A stretch of DNA of 63,127 bases, taken from positions 1-63,127 of the forward strand of contig NZ_VCIW01000031.1 of assembly GCF_005765165.1 (NCBI RefSeq). The letters are read 5' to 3'. This document shows positions 1 to 7,764 of the stretch, piece by piece. Both the position numbers and the translations under genes were made by a program. This DNA comes from Paenibacillus antri (lineage in GTDB: Bacteria > Bacillota > Bacilli > Paenibacillales > YIM-B00363). Position 1 is the first letter of the stretch, and each line of letters begins with the position of its first letter. The notes under the pieces were generated by a model that was given only the letters and a program-made list of their open reading frames with translations, was not told where the DNA came from and made no database searches.

Positions 1-78
1 TACAATACGGGGCGCTACCAATGGTCATTAAAAAAGATGACCCCCAATGAATACAGGAGTCATCTTTTGGCGGCTTAG
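1..78 (+). CDS. IS3-family (IS150 group) transposase OrfB, C-terminal fragment
   Basis: Frame 1 is open from the window edge to TAG at 76-78 and reads YNTGRYQWSLKKMTPNEYRS followed by HLLAA. This is the characteristic C-terminal tail of IS3-family, IS150-group integrase-core transposases (RYQW..LKKMTP..YR.HL). Only 25 residues are inside the window; the catalytic DDE core lies upstream. The stop is followed by the presumed right end of the element (to about 125). Whether the complete element is intact cannot be judged. The call rests on the tail motif plus the adjacent terminal-repeat-like sequence. Confidence 0.8.
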   Translation, partial: YNTGRYQWSLKKMTPNEYRSHLLAA

Positions 79-125
79 CCGCCGAGGGCTTTCTTTAAAC
101 TGTCCGCCAATGGGGTCACAGTTCA
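1..125 (+). mobile_element. right end of an IS3-family insertion sequence (partial)
   Basis: The transposase tail (1-78) is followed by GC-rich sequence ending at 111-125 in TGGGGTCACAGTTCA. On the other strand this reads TGAACTGTGACCCCA, the form of IS150-group terminal inverted repeats. A hairpin (AAAAGATGAC / GTCATCTTTT, about 30-67) overlaps the end of the gene. The left end and target duplication are outside the window. Confidence 0.7.
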
Positions 126-239
126 TAGACCGGCGACGGCTTTTCCTCTTCTCCCCCTTAAGAGGCCGAGCAACGCAAAAAAACTCCCCTGTCTCGACAA
201 CGGGAAGCCTTAAGTGATGCGGATCATGCGGTTATTGGA

Positions 240-470
240 TCAATATAACGATAACGCGATCGAATCTTGTTCGTCGAACGTATGCAAGATCGCGTCGGAA
301 TCGACGATTTCGATGCTGATTAAGGAATCGAGCGATTGCTTGATCGCTTTGCGGCCGTTCACGGACTTGGCTTTCAGGGCGTGGGAGAGAAGCTTGATTT
401 TCTTCGTGCCCTGCACCTCGTCGGAATACACCGGTACGATCCTCTCTTGGACTTCTATAAATGTGCGCAT
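240..470 (-). CDS. small hypothetical protein, 76 aa
   Basis: A 76-residue ORF with ATG at 470 preceded by GGGAG about 8 bases upstream. It has no signal peptide or membrane segment. The sequence is mixed and charged, rich in I, S, D and L, and contains no motif I recognise. It is flanked by the IS end and by the response-regulator gene and is probably transcribed alone. The opposite strand also has an ORF here (214-519), but that one lacks a comparable ribosome site. Codon use and the RBS favour the minus strand. Function unknown. Confidence 0.55.
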   Translation of the reverse strand: MRTFIEVQERIVPVYSDEVQGTKKIKLLSHALKAKSVNGRKAIKQSLDSLISIEIVDSDAILHTFDEQDSIALSLY

Positions 471-583
471 TCCATCATCTCCCAGTTCACAACGCTATGA
501 AGATAATGATACACGATGAAGCTTAAAATTGCATGAATTTTTCATGACAAAACCGCAACATTCTCTTCATTTCTTCCCTTTTC

Positions 584-1186
584 TCAAATCCATCCCTGTT
601 TTCGCGCTTTCGCCGCCGCTTCGACGCGATTGTCGACGCCCAGCTTGCCGATCAGTTCCGACATGTAGTTGCGCACCGTCCCATGCGACAGAAACAGACG
701 CTTCGCGATCGCCGACGAGGACAAGCCTTGTTCGGCGAGCAGCAAAATGTCCCGCTCCCGCGGGGTGAGCGGATTCGGCGCCTCCCACGCGGCGAACGTC
801 AGCTCGGGGCTGAGCGCCCGGCCGCCTCCATGCACCTTCCGGATGGCGTCCGCCAGCTCCCCGCTAGAACCGTCCTTAAGCACGTAGCCGGCGACGCCCG
901 CGGCGAGCGCGCGCTGCAAATACCCCGGACGGGCGAACGTCGTCAACATGAGCACGCGACACGGCAGCCCTTCGTCCCGGATCGCTTCGGCGACCTCGAG
1001 CCCGCTGAGCAGCGGCATCTCCACGTCCAGGACGCAGACGTCCGGCCGAAGTTCGCGGACGAGCGATAGCGCCTTCTTGCCGTCTTCGCCTTCCCCGACG
1101 ATCGACAAATCGTCTTCCATATTCAATAAGGCGGCCAATGCGCCGCGAAGCATCCGTTGGTCTTCCGCCAACACGACCCGAATCAT
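584..1186 (-). CDS. NarL/LuxR-type response regulator (DesR/YvfU-like)
   Basis: A 200-residue response regulator. The receiver domain (about 1-120) has the acidic pocket ED at 8-9, phospho-acceptor D54 (VLDVEMP) and the conserved Lys in YVLKD. A LuxR-type helix-turn-helix follows (about 135-195, LTPRERDILLLAEQG..SSAIAKRLFLSHGTVRNY). ATG at 1186 overlaps the kinase stop by 4 bases (ATGA), so the pair is translationally coupled. The track ORF runs further upstream but only in arginine-rich shadow sequence. With the kinase and ABC genes it resembles B. subtilis yvfRSTU and lnrJKLMN; it probably controls its own exporter. Confidence 0.9.
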   Translation of the reverse strand: MIRVVLAEDQRMLRGALAALLNMEDDLSIVGEGEDGKKALSLVRELRPDVCVLDVEMPLLSGLEVAEAIRDEGLPCRVLMLTTFARPGYLQRALAAGVAGYVLKDGSSGELADAIRKVHGGGRALSPELTFAAWEAPNPLTPRERDILLLAEQGLSSSAIAKRLFLSHGTVRNYMSELIGKLGVDNRVEAAAKARKQGWI

Positions 1187-2352
1187 GTCCCCGTCTCCTC
1201 CTTCCCGGCGCCTCGAACGACGATCGGCACCTCGAACGTAACCGCGGCGCCGCCGGACGCGGAACGTTCGGCGACGACCGTTCCTTCGATCAGCTGCAGC
1301 CGCTCCTTCATAGCGACCCAGCCCGTCCCGGCGGACGCCGACAAGCCGTCCGCGGCCTTGCCGAGGCCGACGCCGGAGCCGACGCCGGAGCCGAAGCCGA
1401 CGCCGTCGTCGGCGACCGTCAGCCTGAGGCGGCCCTCGTCCGCGATCAACGCGATGCGGCAAGCGGTCGCGGCGCTGTGGCGGACGACGTTCGTCGCCGC
1501 CTCCCGCAGCCCCATCGCAAGGATCGTCTCATGCAGCGAAGGCGCGGGCGGAGCGGCGAAGTCGCCTTCGAGCGTCAGTTCGATGCCGGCCGCCGCGAAC
1601 AGCGACTTCGCGTGCTCGGCTTCGTCGGCGAGCCGCACGTACCGCATGCCGGAGACGAGCTCGCGCATCTGCTTCAGCGCGGTCCGCGCCGTGCCGCGCA
1701 CCTCTTCCATCTCCGCGGCGGCGCGGCGCGCGTCCTTCGCCGCGAGCTTCGCGGCGAGCTCGGCCTTCAAGGCGATGAAGGTGAGCGTATGGCCGAGCGT
1801 ATCGTGCAGCTCCCCGGCGATGCGGCGACGCTCCGCGTCCGACGCGAGCCGCTCGAGCTGCGACTGCGCCGCCTCGAGCCGGATCGCCATGTCGCGGTAG
1901 CGCGAGGAGGCGCGAATAAGGAACGGCAGCACGCAGACGCCGAACGCCGGCGGCAGCAACGCGACGAGCAGCGTCGGCGTCGCGAACCAACCGGCCGTCG
2001 CGGCGACGGCGACGACCAAGACCGCGAAGGCGGCCGCCGTCGGGACGAGCCGGCGGAGCGGCTCCCGGCTGAACGTATCCGCGCACAGGAACGCTAGGTA
2101 TAAATACATCGGATTCAGCGCGAACGCCAACGCGGCGATGCCGCCCAGCATGCCGAGCGCATACGCGAATTCCCGCGCGTTACGCCGCAGCACGCCGAGA
2201 TACAGCGCCAGGACGACGGCCGTCAAGGCGCCGCCGAACGCGGCCGCGCGCGGCGGCTCCTGCAGCAGAAAGACGGCCGGGAAAGCGAAATTCAGCAGGA
2301 ATAAATAGTTCCACTTGCCTCCATACGCGCTGCGTTCCTCGGATTTCGTCAC
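1183..2352 (-). CDS. DesK-type sensor histidine kinase
   Basis: A 389-residue membrane kinase. Four to five hydrophobic segments fill about residues 15-145 without a large extracellular domain, as in DesK/LiaS-like intramembrane sensors. A HisKA_3 dimerisation domain follows with the phospho-acceptor H183 (GELHDTLGHTL), then an HATPase domain with the N box (REAATNVVRHS) and G box (DDGVGFGSG). The start is GTG at 2352, directly abutting the TAA of the permease gene. The stop overlaps the regulator by 4 bases. It probably senses an envelope-active compound handled by the adjacent ABC exporter. There is no desaturase gene beside it, which argues against a true DesK role. Confidence 0.9.
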   Translation of the reverse strand: MTKSEERSAYGGKWNYLFLLNFAFPAVFLLQEPPRAAAFGGALTAVVLALYLGVLRRNAREFAYALGMLGGIAALAFALNPMYLYLAFLCADTFSREPLRRLVPTAAAFAVLVVAVAATAGWFATPTLLVALLPPAFGVCVLPFLIRASSRYRDMAIRLEAAQSQLERLASDAERRRIAGELHDTLGHTLTFIALKAELAAKLAAKDARRAAAEMEEVRGTARTALKQMRELVSGMRYVRLADEAEHAKSLFAAAGIELTLEGDFAAPPAPSLHETILAMGLREAATNVVRHSAATACRIALIADEGRLRLTVADDGVGFGSGVGSGVGLGKAADGLSASAGTGWVAMKERLQLIEGTVVAERSASGGAAVTFEVPIVVRGAGKEETGT

Positions 2353-3111
2353 TTACATCGCTTCCTGTCTTCTATAAACATAAGCCGATAATACCATAAA
2401 TCCGGCGCCGTATCCGAGCAGAACGAGCCATTCCTTCGCGCCCGGTAGACCGCCCGCCAGCACGCTCCACGCGCCGGACGCGTAATGATGCGCCGGCAGC
2501 AGCGCGCCGACTGTCTGCATCCACGACGGCAACGACTCCATCGGCATCCAGAGTCCCCCGAATATGGCCATACCCATGAGCAGCGCGTTGCCGACGCCGA
2601 TCGCCGCGTCCGCGTTTTTCAGCGCGCCGAGCAAGGCTCCCATCGCTAGGAACGGCGCGCTGCCGAGCCAGAGCCACGCCGCGCACAACGCCCACTGCGA
2701 CGCCGTCAGCGTCAGGCCGTACGCGAACGCCGCCGCCGGAAACAGGATCGCCACGACCGCCAGATTGACGATCAGCGTCGACGCGATCTTCCCCGCGACG
2801 TAGACGCCCGTAGGCAGCGGCGTCATCCGCATCAGCCGCATCCAGCCGTCCCGGCGCTCGTACGCGAGACGAATGCCGAACTGGCTCACCGCCGTGCCGA
2901 TCAAGCTGAACGCCGTCATAGACATCAGCGAGTACGCCCCCCAGGTCGTGCCCCCGATGGTCGTGTCCGGGCCGTTGAGACCGGCGAACAAGAAATAGAA
3001 GCCCATCGGCATCGCCAGGGAAAACAACAGGAAGAAGGGGCTGCGCAGCAGCCGTAAGCATTCCGCCTTCCATACCGCCAAAAACATCGTTCGTTCCAGC
3101 CGCAGCCTCAT
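2353..3111 (-). CDS. ABC-2 type transporter permease
   Basis: A 252-residue polytopic protein with six likely membrane helices. The first lies around FFLLFSLAMPMGFYFLFAGL, followed by an extracellular loop and a cluster of five helices to the C terminus. Family: ABC-2 membrane protein (YvfS/LnrM-like exporter subunit). ATG at 3111 overlaps the ATPase stop by 4 bases, and the stop abuts the kinase GTG. The ATPase and this single permease probably form a homodimeric-membrane exporter for a lipid-like or antimicrobial substrate. The substrate is not visible from sequence. Confidence 0.88.
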   Translation of the reverse strand: MRLRLERTMFLAVWKAECLRLLRSPFFLLFSLAMPMGFYFLFAGLNGPDTTIGGTTWGAYSLMSMTAFSLIGTAVSQFGIRLAYERRDGWMRLMRMTPLPTGVYVAGKIASTLIVNLAVVAILFPAAAFAYGLTLTASQWALCAAWLWLGSAPFLAMGALLGALKNADAAIGVGNALLMGMAIFGGLWMPMESLPSWMQTVGALLPAHHYASGAWSVLAGGLPGAKEWLVLLGYGAGFMVLSAYVYRRQEAM

Positions 3112-4022
3112 GCCCCTTCTCCCCCCTTCGCCGTCAAAGCGCGAAACGCTTCTTCCAAGCTCGGCTCCCGCACCTCGATATTCCGTTCTCCGCGCCCTCC
3201 CCGGACGAGCGCCAGCAGCACGGCGTCCGTATCCGACGCGTACAACCGCACTCGGCCGCCCTGCCGTTCCACGCGCTCCACGCCCGGCAGCGACGACCAG
3301 TCGGCCGCCTGCGCGCCCTCCGGCGCGTCGAACACGACCGACCGCAGCGACGCCGACGTCTTGAGCGTCGCGGGCGCGCCGTCCGCGAGCACCTGTCCGT
3401 CCGCGATCACGACGACGCGGTCTGCGACGGCATCCGCTTCCTCCAGATGATGCGTCGTGAGCAGCACCGTCTTGCCCGACGCCGACAGCGCCCGGATCGT
3501 GTCCCAGAACCGATCCCTCGATTCGATGTCCATGCCGACCGTCGGCTCGTCCAGGACGAGCAGATCGGGGTCTCCGGCCATGCTGAGCGCGAACGCGAGA
3601 CGGCGGCGCTGACCGCCGGAGAGCGACGTCGCCGTCCGGGACGCCTCCCGTTCCAGCCCTGCGATCGACAGCAGCCGCGCGAGCGTCAGCGGCCGCGGAT
3701 ACAGCGCGCGGAACAGCTCCAGCGTCTCCCGGACGCGCAGCCCGTCGGCGGGCTTCGCTTCCTGAAGCAGCGCGCCGACGCGCTCGCGGAACGGCCGCGA
3801 GCCCGGCTCCATGCCGAAGGCGCTCACCGATCCCGCCGTCGGACGCCGCAGCCCGAGCAGCATCGACACGAGCGTCGACTTGCCCGCGCCGTTCGGCCCG
3901 AGCAGCGCGGTCACTTCCCCGCGCCTCCACTCCGCCGTGAGCGGCTTCACCGCATGCTTCTCTCCGAACTTCTTCTCGAGCCCTCGGAACGATATCGTCT
4001 CTTCCATCCGTTCGCTTGCCAC
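3108..4022 (-). CDS. ABC transporter ATP-binding protein (drug/lipid exporter type)
   Basis: A 304-residue ATPase with Walker A GPNGAGKST, a Q-loop, signature LSGGQRRR, Walker B LLVLDEPTVGMD and an H-loop (TTHHLEEAD). The C-terminal 80 residues are the accessory extension usual in ABC-2 drug and lantibiotic-type exporters. The start is taken as GTG at 4022 with GAGGG about 9 bases upstream; ATG at 4007 is the alternative. It is the first gene of a four-gene, tightly overlapping operon (ATPase, permease, kinase, regulator). That order matches B. subtilis yvfRSTU. Confidence 0.9.
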   Translation of the reverse strand: MASERMEETISFRGLEKKFGEKHAVKPLTAEWRRGEVTALLGPNGAGKSTLVSMLLGLRRPTAGSVSAFGMEPGSRPFRERVGALLQEAKPADGLRVRETLELFRALYPRPLTLARLLSIAGLEREASRTATSLSGGQRRRLAFALSMAGDPDLLVLDEPTVGMDIESRDRFWDTIRALSASGKTVLLTTHHLEEADAVADRVVVIADGQVLADGAPATLKTSASLRSVVFDAPEGAQAADWSSLPGVERVERQGGRVRLYASDTDAVLLALVRGGRGERNIEVREPSLEEAFRALTAKGGEGA

Positions 4023-4194
4023 TTGCTCGCACCCTCTTCTCCGTCGATTTCGTTACCTTCATCTTACCGATCGACGGGTCCGGCGCTTAGTAGCGACTGT
4101 CAGAACATCGGGGTGACAAAAGTCAAGAATCCGACTTCGCCGACGGAATGGGCGCCGTCCGTGGACGTCCGCCCAAGAGCGCGAGCGCGGATCG

Positions 4195-4203
4195 CATATG
4201 TTA
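4195..4203 (+). promoter_or_regulatory. candidate sporulation sigma (E/K) -10 element
   Basis: CATATGTTA matches the CATANNNTA -10 form used by the mother-cell sigma factors. It sits about 30 bases before the YjcZ-like gene. No convincing -35 is seen, so this is suggestive only. Confidence 0.35.
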
Positions 4204-4235
4204 TGGTAGAGCGTTGAGGCGGGGAGGTGACTCCT

Positions 4236-4325
4236 ATGACGGAAGTAGTTGCAGGCTGGGGAACTTCGACGGCGGCGATTCTCGTTTTGTACATTTTGCT
4301 TGTGATCATCTTGATGTCGTTCTAA
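4236..4325 (+). CDS. yjcZ: YjcZ-type sporulation micropeptide, 29 aa
   Basis: A 29-codon gene, too short for usual ORF callers: MTEVVAGWGTSTAAILVLYI then LLVIILMSF. A glycine-rich head followed by one hydrophobic helix is the layout of the YjcZ/YjcZ-like sporulation proteins (GYG..FALIVVLFILLIIV). The ribosome site is excellent (GGGGAGGTGA, 5 bases before ATG). A terminator follows at 4360-4400 and a sporulation-type -10 precedes it. It probably sits in a forespore or mother-cell membrane; the exact role of this family is unknown. Confidence 0.8.
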   Translation: MTEVVAGWGTSTAAILVLYILLVIILMSF

Positions 4326-4359
4326 TCGGGCTCCGCAATCCGAACTCCGAACGAACGCC

Positions 4360-4400
4360 AAGAAGGCACGCCGCGCGCATTCGCGCCGACGTGCCTTCTT
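4360..4400. terminator. bidirectional terminator between yjcZ and mscL
   Basis: An 11-bp perfect stem AAGAAGGCACG / CGTGCCTTCTT lies between two convergent genes, so it can serve both. Confidence 0.7.
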
Positions 4401-4419
4401 TCATTTTCCGCAGGAACCT

Positions 4420-4866
4420 CTATGCCTTCAATTCGCTCGTGCAATGCTTGCACCGCTTCGCGAGAATCGGCACGACGGACAAGCATTCGGGACATGTCTT
4501 CTCGCTCGGCTCCGGGGCCGGTACGGCCGAATCCCGACGCTTGCGCATCTTGTTGATCTGACGTACGACGATGAAGATCGTGAACGCGACGATCAAGAAA
4601 TCCAAGACGGTGTTCAAGAACAACCCGTAATTCAGCGTCGGCGCGCCGACGGCTTTGGCTTCCTCCAGCGTCGCGTACTTGCCGCCGTCCAAGGCCAAGA
4701 ACAAGTCGTTGTATCGCGCGCCGCCGAGCAGCAAACCGATCGGAGGCATGACGATGTCGTTCACGAGCGAAGTCACGATCTTGCCGAAGGCGCCCCCGAT
4801 GATGACGCCGACGGCTAAGTCGACGACGTTCCCCTTCATCGCGAACTCTTTGAACTCTTTCAACAT
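4420..4866 (-). CDS. mscL: large-conductance mechanosensitive channel MscL with zinc-ribbon tail
   Basis: A 148-residue protein. The N-terminal amphipathic helix [15 protein letters not shown]1 ([18 protein letters not shown], with the pore glycine and alanine pattern), the periplasmic loop and TM2 ([18 protein letters not shown]) are all present. It releases solutes on hypo-osmotic shock as a homopentamer in the membrane. After the cytoplasmic bundle there is an added segment with two CxxC pairs (CPEC and CKHC, about residues 124-142), a small treble-clef or zinc-ribbon-like tail not found in the E. coli protein. It is a monocistronic gene, convergent with yjcZ. Confidence 0.95.
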   Translation of the reverse strand: MLKEFKEFAMKGNVVDLAVGVIIGGAFGKIVTSLVNDIVMPPIGLLLGGARYNDLFLALDGGKYATLEEAKAVGAPTLNYGLFLNTVLDFLIVAFTIFIVVRQINKMRKRRDSAVPAPEPSEKTCPECLSVVPILAKRCKHCTSELKA

Positions 4867-5040
4867 TCGGCTCGTCCTCCTTCAAGTATAATGTTTATTT
4901 TAACACTATTAATGCTGGCGCTCCATCGTTCTCTCCCCCCCGATTCTCCTCGACCCGAAAGTCAAACCTTATGGTACAATAGGAGATATGCAGATCACGC
5001 AACCACCGATAGGTCGCACGGATTTGACTATATTTTCGTA

Positions 5041-5054
5041 TGACTGCTTGGTCA
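5041..5054 (+). promoter_or_regulatory. candidate TetR operator
   Basis: TGACTGCTTGGTCA is an inverted repeat (TGAC / GTCA with partly symmetric centre). It lies 26 bases before the TetR start and downstream of a TTGACT (5024-5029). TetR regulators of this size commonly bind such TGAC-N6-GTCA palindromes and autorepress. Confidence 0.45.
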
Positions 5055-5079
5055 ACCAATTCTCGAGGAGGTGCGATAT

Positions 5080-5976
5080 ATGGATAAGAAGACCCTCATC
5101 CTAAACAGCGCCGTCACCTTATTCGCCCAAAGAGGGTATCACCAGACGACCATCCAAGACATCGCCGACGAGGCCGGCATCGCCAAGGGCGGCATTTATT
5201 TTTATTTCAAGTCGAAGGAAGAGCTGCTGCTGTCGGTCGTCTCCGAGTATTATGACCGATTGTTCAACCAAACCGTCGACACCGCGAATCGGTACCTCCA
5301 CGCTCCGAAAGAAGGGCTCGTCCAACAAGTGATGAATCACTTCCAGGACGCAGGCTCGCACTCGAATATGATCGCTTTGTTTACGCGAGGCCAGATCGAC
5401 GTGAACGCCGAGGTGAGGTCGGTGCTGCTCGACATGAGGGGCAAGTTCCTCGTCTGGTTCCGGGACCAAGTCATCGCCGTCTACGGTCCGCGGATCGAGC
5501 CGTACGCGTTCGACCTGGCCGCGCTGCTGACGTCGCTCGTTCGCGAATATATGAGCTTCATCCTCGTCAACGGGGCGGCTCTGCCCGTCCGCGGGCTCGG
5601 GGAGGCGATCGTCGCCCGCGTGGACGATGCCGCGCGGGGCGTCATTCGGTCGCAGGAGCCGCCGATGCTTACGACGGCCTTCATGAAGACCGTTCTGCCG
5701 ACCCTCGACATCCGGGAAGGCGCAGACGCCTCCCGGCAGCTGTCTCGCGCGATCGATGCGTTGGTCGCTCGCATCGGCGCGGAAGTCGACGCCGACGAAG
5801 ACGCGACGACGGCCAGACAAGCGGCCGACGTCATGAAGGAGGAAGCGGCGAAGCCGAAGCCCCGCCGCGTCGTGCTGGAAGGCATGCTTACTTTGCTGGA
5901 GCGGATGGGCGGCGACGCGACGGCGGGGAAAGAGCTCGAGGAAGCGCGAAGGCTTGTAGCGACTTTCGAAAGCTGA
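5080..5976 (+). CDS. TetR/AcrR-family transcriptional regulator
   Basis: A 298-residue regulator, longer than the usual 190-220. The N-terminal TetR helix-turn-helix covers about 1-55 (ILNSAVTLFAQRGYHQTTIQDIADEAGIAKG..YFYFKSKEELL). The rest is a helical ligand-binding domain with a charged C-terminal extension. ATG at 5080 is chosen because AGGAGGTG ends 6 bases before it; the GTG at 5071 overlaps that ribosome site. No target gene is adjacent downstream on the same strand, so it probably acts on itself and a distant efflux or lipid gene. Confidence 0.88.
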   Translation: MDKKTLILNSAVTLFAQRGYHQTTIQDIADEAGIAKGGIYFYFKSKEELLLSVVSEYYDRLFNQTVDTANRYLHAPKEGLVQQVMNHFQDAGSHSNMIALFTRGQIDVNAEVRSVLLDMRGKFLVWFRDQVIAVYGPRIEPYAFDLAALLTSLVREYMSFILVNGAALPVRGLGEAIVARVDDAARGVIRSQEPPMLTTAFMKTVLPTLDIREGADASRQLSRAIDALVARIGAEVDADEDATTARQAADVMKEEAAKPKPRRVVLEGMLTLLERMGGDATAGKELEEARRLVATFES

Positions 5977-6243
5977 AAAAGTTTTCCTTGTATAATGGCA
6001 TTCGCTTGTGGTAATATTAAATATTGTAAGTGTAAAGTGTAACCCCTTATGAACATTCCTCTGTGTGGATCTGACCCAATCCTCGTTTTCACTTCCTTTT
6101 TATCTAACGGCTGCTGGAAGGAACACGAATCCATACTGGCGCGGTCTTGGAACCGCAAGGACGATCGAGAGGCAGGGCTATCGTTGTTTTCGTGAAGTAT
6201 TGAATTTCGGAATCGACATACGCGGTTGCGCGACACATAAACA
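5977..6243. other. intergenic, no gene seen
   Basis: AT-richer spacer between tetR and the convergent MFS gene. It contains an isolated TATAAT (about 5993-5998) without a matching -35. The plus-strand ORF through the region has no ribosome site and no recognisable protein. Nothing else supported. Confidence 0.5.
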
Positions 6244-6272
6244 GACCCCCGTTCCGCTTCGGAACGGGGGTC
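6244..6272 (-). terminator. terminator of the MFS gene
   Basis: GACCCCCGTTCCG CTT CGGAACGGGGGTC is a 13-bp perfect stem just after the MFS stop. On the minus strand a short T-rich run follows. Confidence 0.7.
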
Positions 6273-6290
6273 GTCCAATTTATACGGCTG

Positions 6291-7514
6291 TTATGCGGCC
6301 TGCAGCCGTTTGCGGGTATCGTTCCAGAATAGAGCCGTGCCGATAAAGCTGCAGGCGGCGGCGAACAGCAGCAGCGAGGAGATCGGAACGACGTCGACGA
6401 GCGCCGTGCTGAGAATCGGTCCGATCGAGCCGCGGATGCCGAACAAGAGCAGATGGAGCCCGAACACGACCGCCTCCCTTCCGGGCGCGATGCGGAACAC
6501 GTACGCCAGAATGCCGATGTCCCAAATCGCGTCGCCGATGCCTTGCACGCCGCTCGCGACGAGCACCGCCGGGTAATTGCCGAACAAGCCGTACAAGAGC
6601 GGGGCGACGCCGAACGCCGCGATGCCGTAGGTGAGCGTACGTTCGGGCGGGTACCGGTCGACCGCCCAGCCGACGGCGAGCAGCGCGCCGATGAGGCATA
6701 CATAATAAGCCATCCGGGCGTATCCGATCTCTACGTTCGTTAGTTGGAGCAGTTCGACCTGCGTGATTTGGTACAAGGGCTGCACGAGAATATTGCCGAA
6801 GCCGGAAAACGTCGTCGCGACCATAAATACGGCCAACGGCCGGTTTTCCCTAACGACGGTCCACTGCTCCTTGAGCGACGCGCGCTTCGCGGCGGGCGAA
6901 CGGGTCGGCGCCGGATTCGACGTACGGACGCCGAAGAACAACGAGATGGAGACGATGCCGGTGAGCGACGCCAAGACGAGCGGACCCGAAGGACCTCCGA
7001 TATCCGTCCACAACCCGATGAAATACGCGATCGGGATCATCATCGCGCCCATCGCCACGCGAACGTACCCCATGAGCCGCCCGCGCTGCTGCGCCGGATA
7101 GATGCGAGTCATCAAGGCCGCATAGGCCGGCGCTTGAATGCCCATCAGCATATGGAACGCGAGCGCGGTGGCGACGTACACCCAGGGCGCCCCGAAGAAT
7201 GCCGGAAGCAGGATGAGCGCGCGGCCGATCAGGTTCGGCCAGATGACGAACGGCTTCGGATTCATCCGCTCGATCCAGCCCGCCCACAGCGGGGACAGCA
7301 GCAAGCCGATCGCCGGCGCCGCCGACAGCAGTCCGACTTGGACGTTGCTCGCTCCTTGTTGAATGGCCATCGGAAGGTAGAACTGGTTGAAGACGACGTT
7401 GAACGCGCTGAAGAGGACGGCCGCGCCGAAGTCCCAGCGGAAATTGTTCGATGCGTCCGGGTCGAGCCGCAGGCCGAAGCGAGGCTGCGATTGCGTCTGG
7501 AAGGCAGGCTTCAC
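6291..7514 (-). CDS. MFS transporter
   Basis: A 407-residue protein with about 12 hydrophobic helices. An MFS loop-2/3-like motif is present (GWIERMNPKP after helix 2), and the long basic central loop is around residue 205 (TRSPAAKRASLKEQW). It is a major facilitator, probably a proton-driven exporter or a sugar/metabolite carrier; the substrate cannot be told. ATG at 7514 has AGGAACC upstream (weak ribosome site). It is transcribed alone, divergent from sleL, and ends at a strong hairpin. Confidence 0.85.
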   Translation of the reverse strand: MKPAFQTQSQPRFGLRLDPDASNNFRWDFGAAVLFSAFNVVFNQFYLPMAIQQGASNVQVGLLSAAPAIGLLLSPLWAGWIERMNPKPFVIWPNLIGRALILLPAFFGAPWVYVATALAFHMLMGIQAPAYAALMTRIYPAQQRGRLMGYVRVAMGAMMIPIAYFIGLWTDIGGPSGPLVLASLTGIVSISLFFGVRTSNPAPTRSPAAKRASLKEQWTVVRENRPLAVFMVATTFSGFGNILVQPLYQITQVELLQLTNVEIGYARMAYYVCLIGALLAVGWAVDRYPPERTLTYGIAAFGVAPLLYGLFGNYPAVLVASGVQGIGDAIWDIGILAYVFRIAPGREAVVFGLHLLLFGIRGSIGPILSTALVDVVPISSLLLFAAACSFIGTALFWNDTRKRLQAA

Positions 7515-7764
7515 GTGAGGTTCCTTCTATCTGTACACGAAGTACGAAAATTATGTTCTTACTGAAGAATCCCACGGAACGGCGTTTTTCGCAACAAGCA
7601 TTTTCATGAAAATAACGTCGTCCTGCCGCGCTTTCCCCACTCTCCGGTCGAGGAGCGCGCGCGGGGTCCTTGCGGCTTCTTTTTTCTTCTCTCCGCGAAC
7701 ACCTATCTCTCCGCTCCCGAATATGATGGCAAAAAAGTCACGTCACGGGAGGATTTATCGCATT
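7515..7764. other. divergent intergenic region MFS / sleL
   Basis: 250 bases between divergent genes. In-frame codons upstream of the sleL start are open but low in coding character. GGGAGG lies 12 bases before the chosen ATG. No clear promoter or operator could be assigned. Confidence 0.4.

Noticed and set aside
584-3111. True DesK-DesR membrane-fluidity system
   Set aside because: The kinase type fits but no fatty-acid desaturase is adjacent; an ABC exporter is. The YvfRSTU/LnrJKLMN arrangement fits better.
2353-4062. 569-codon minus-strand ORF that includes the permease
   Set aside because: Only its last 252 residues are the permease frame; the rest is a shadow of the ATPase gene, which overlaps the permease by 4 bases.
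6065-6346. 93-codon plus-strand ORF across the MFS terminator
   Set aside because: No ribosome site; it runs through a terminator hairpin and into the antisense of the MFS gene.
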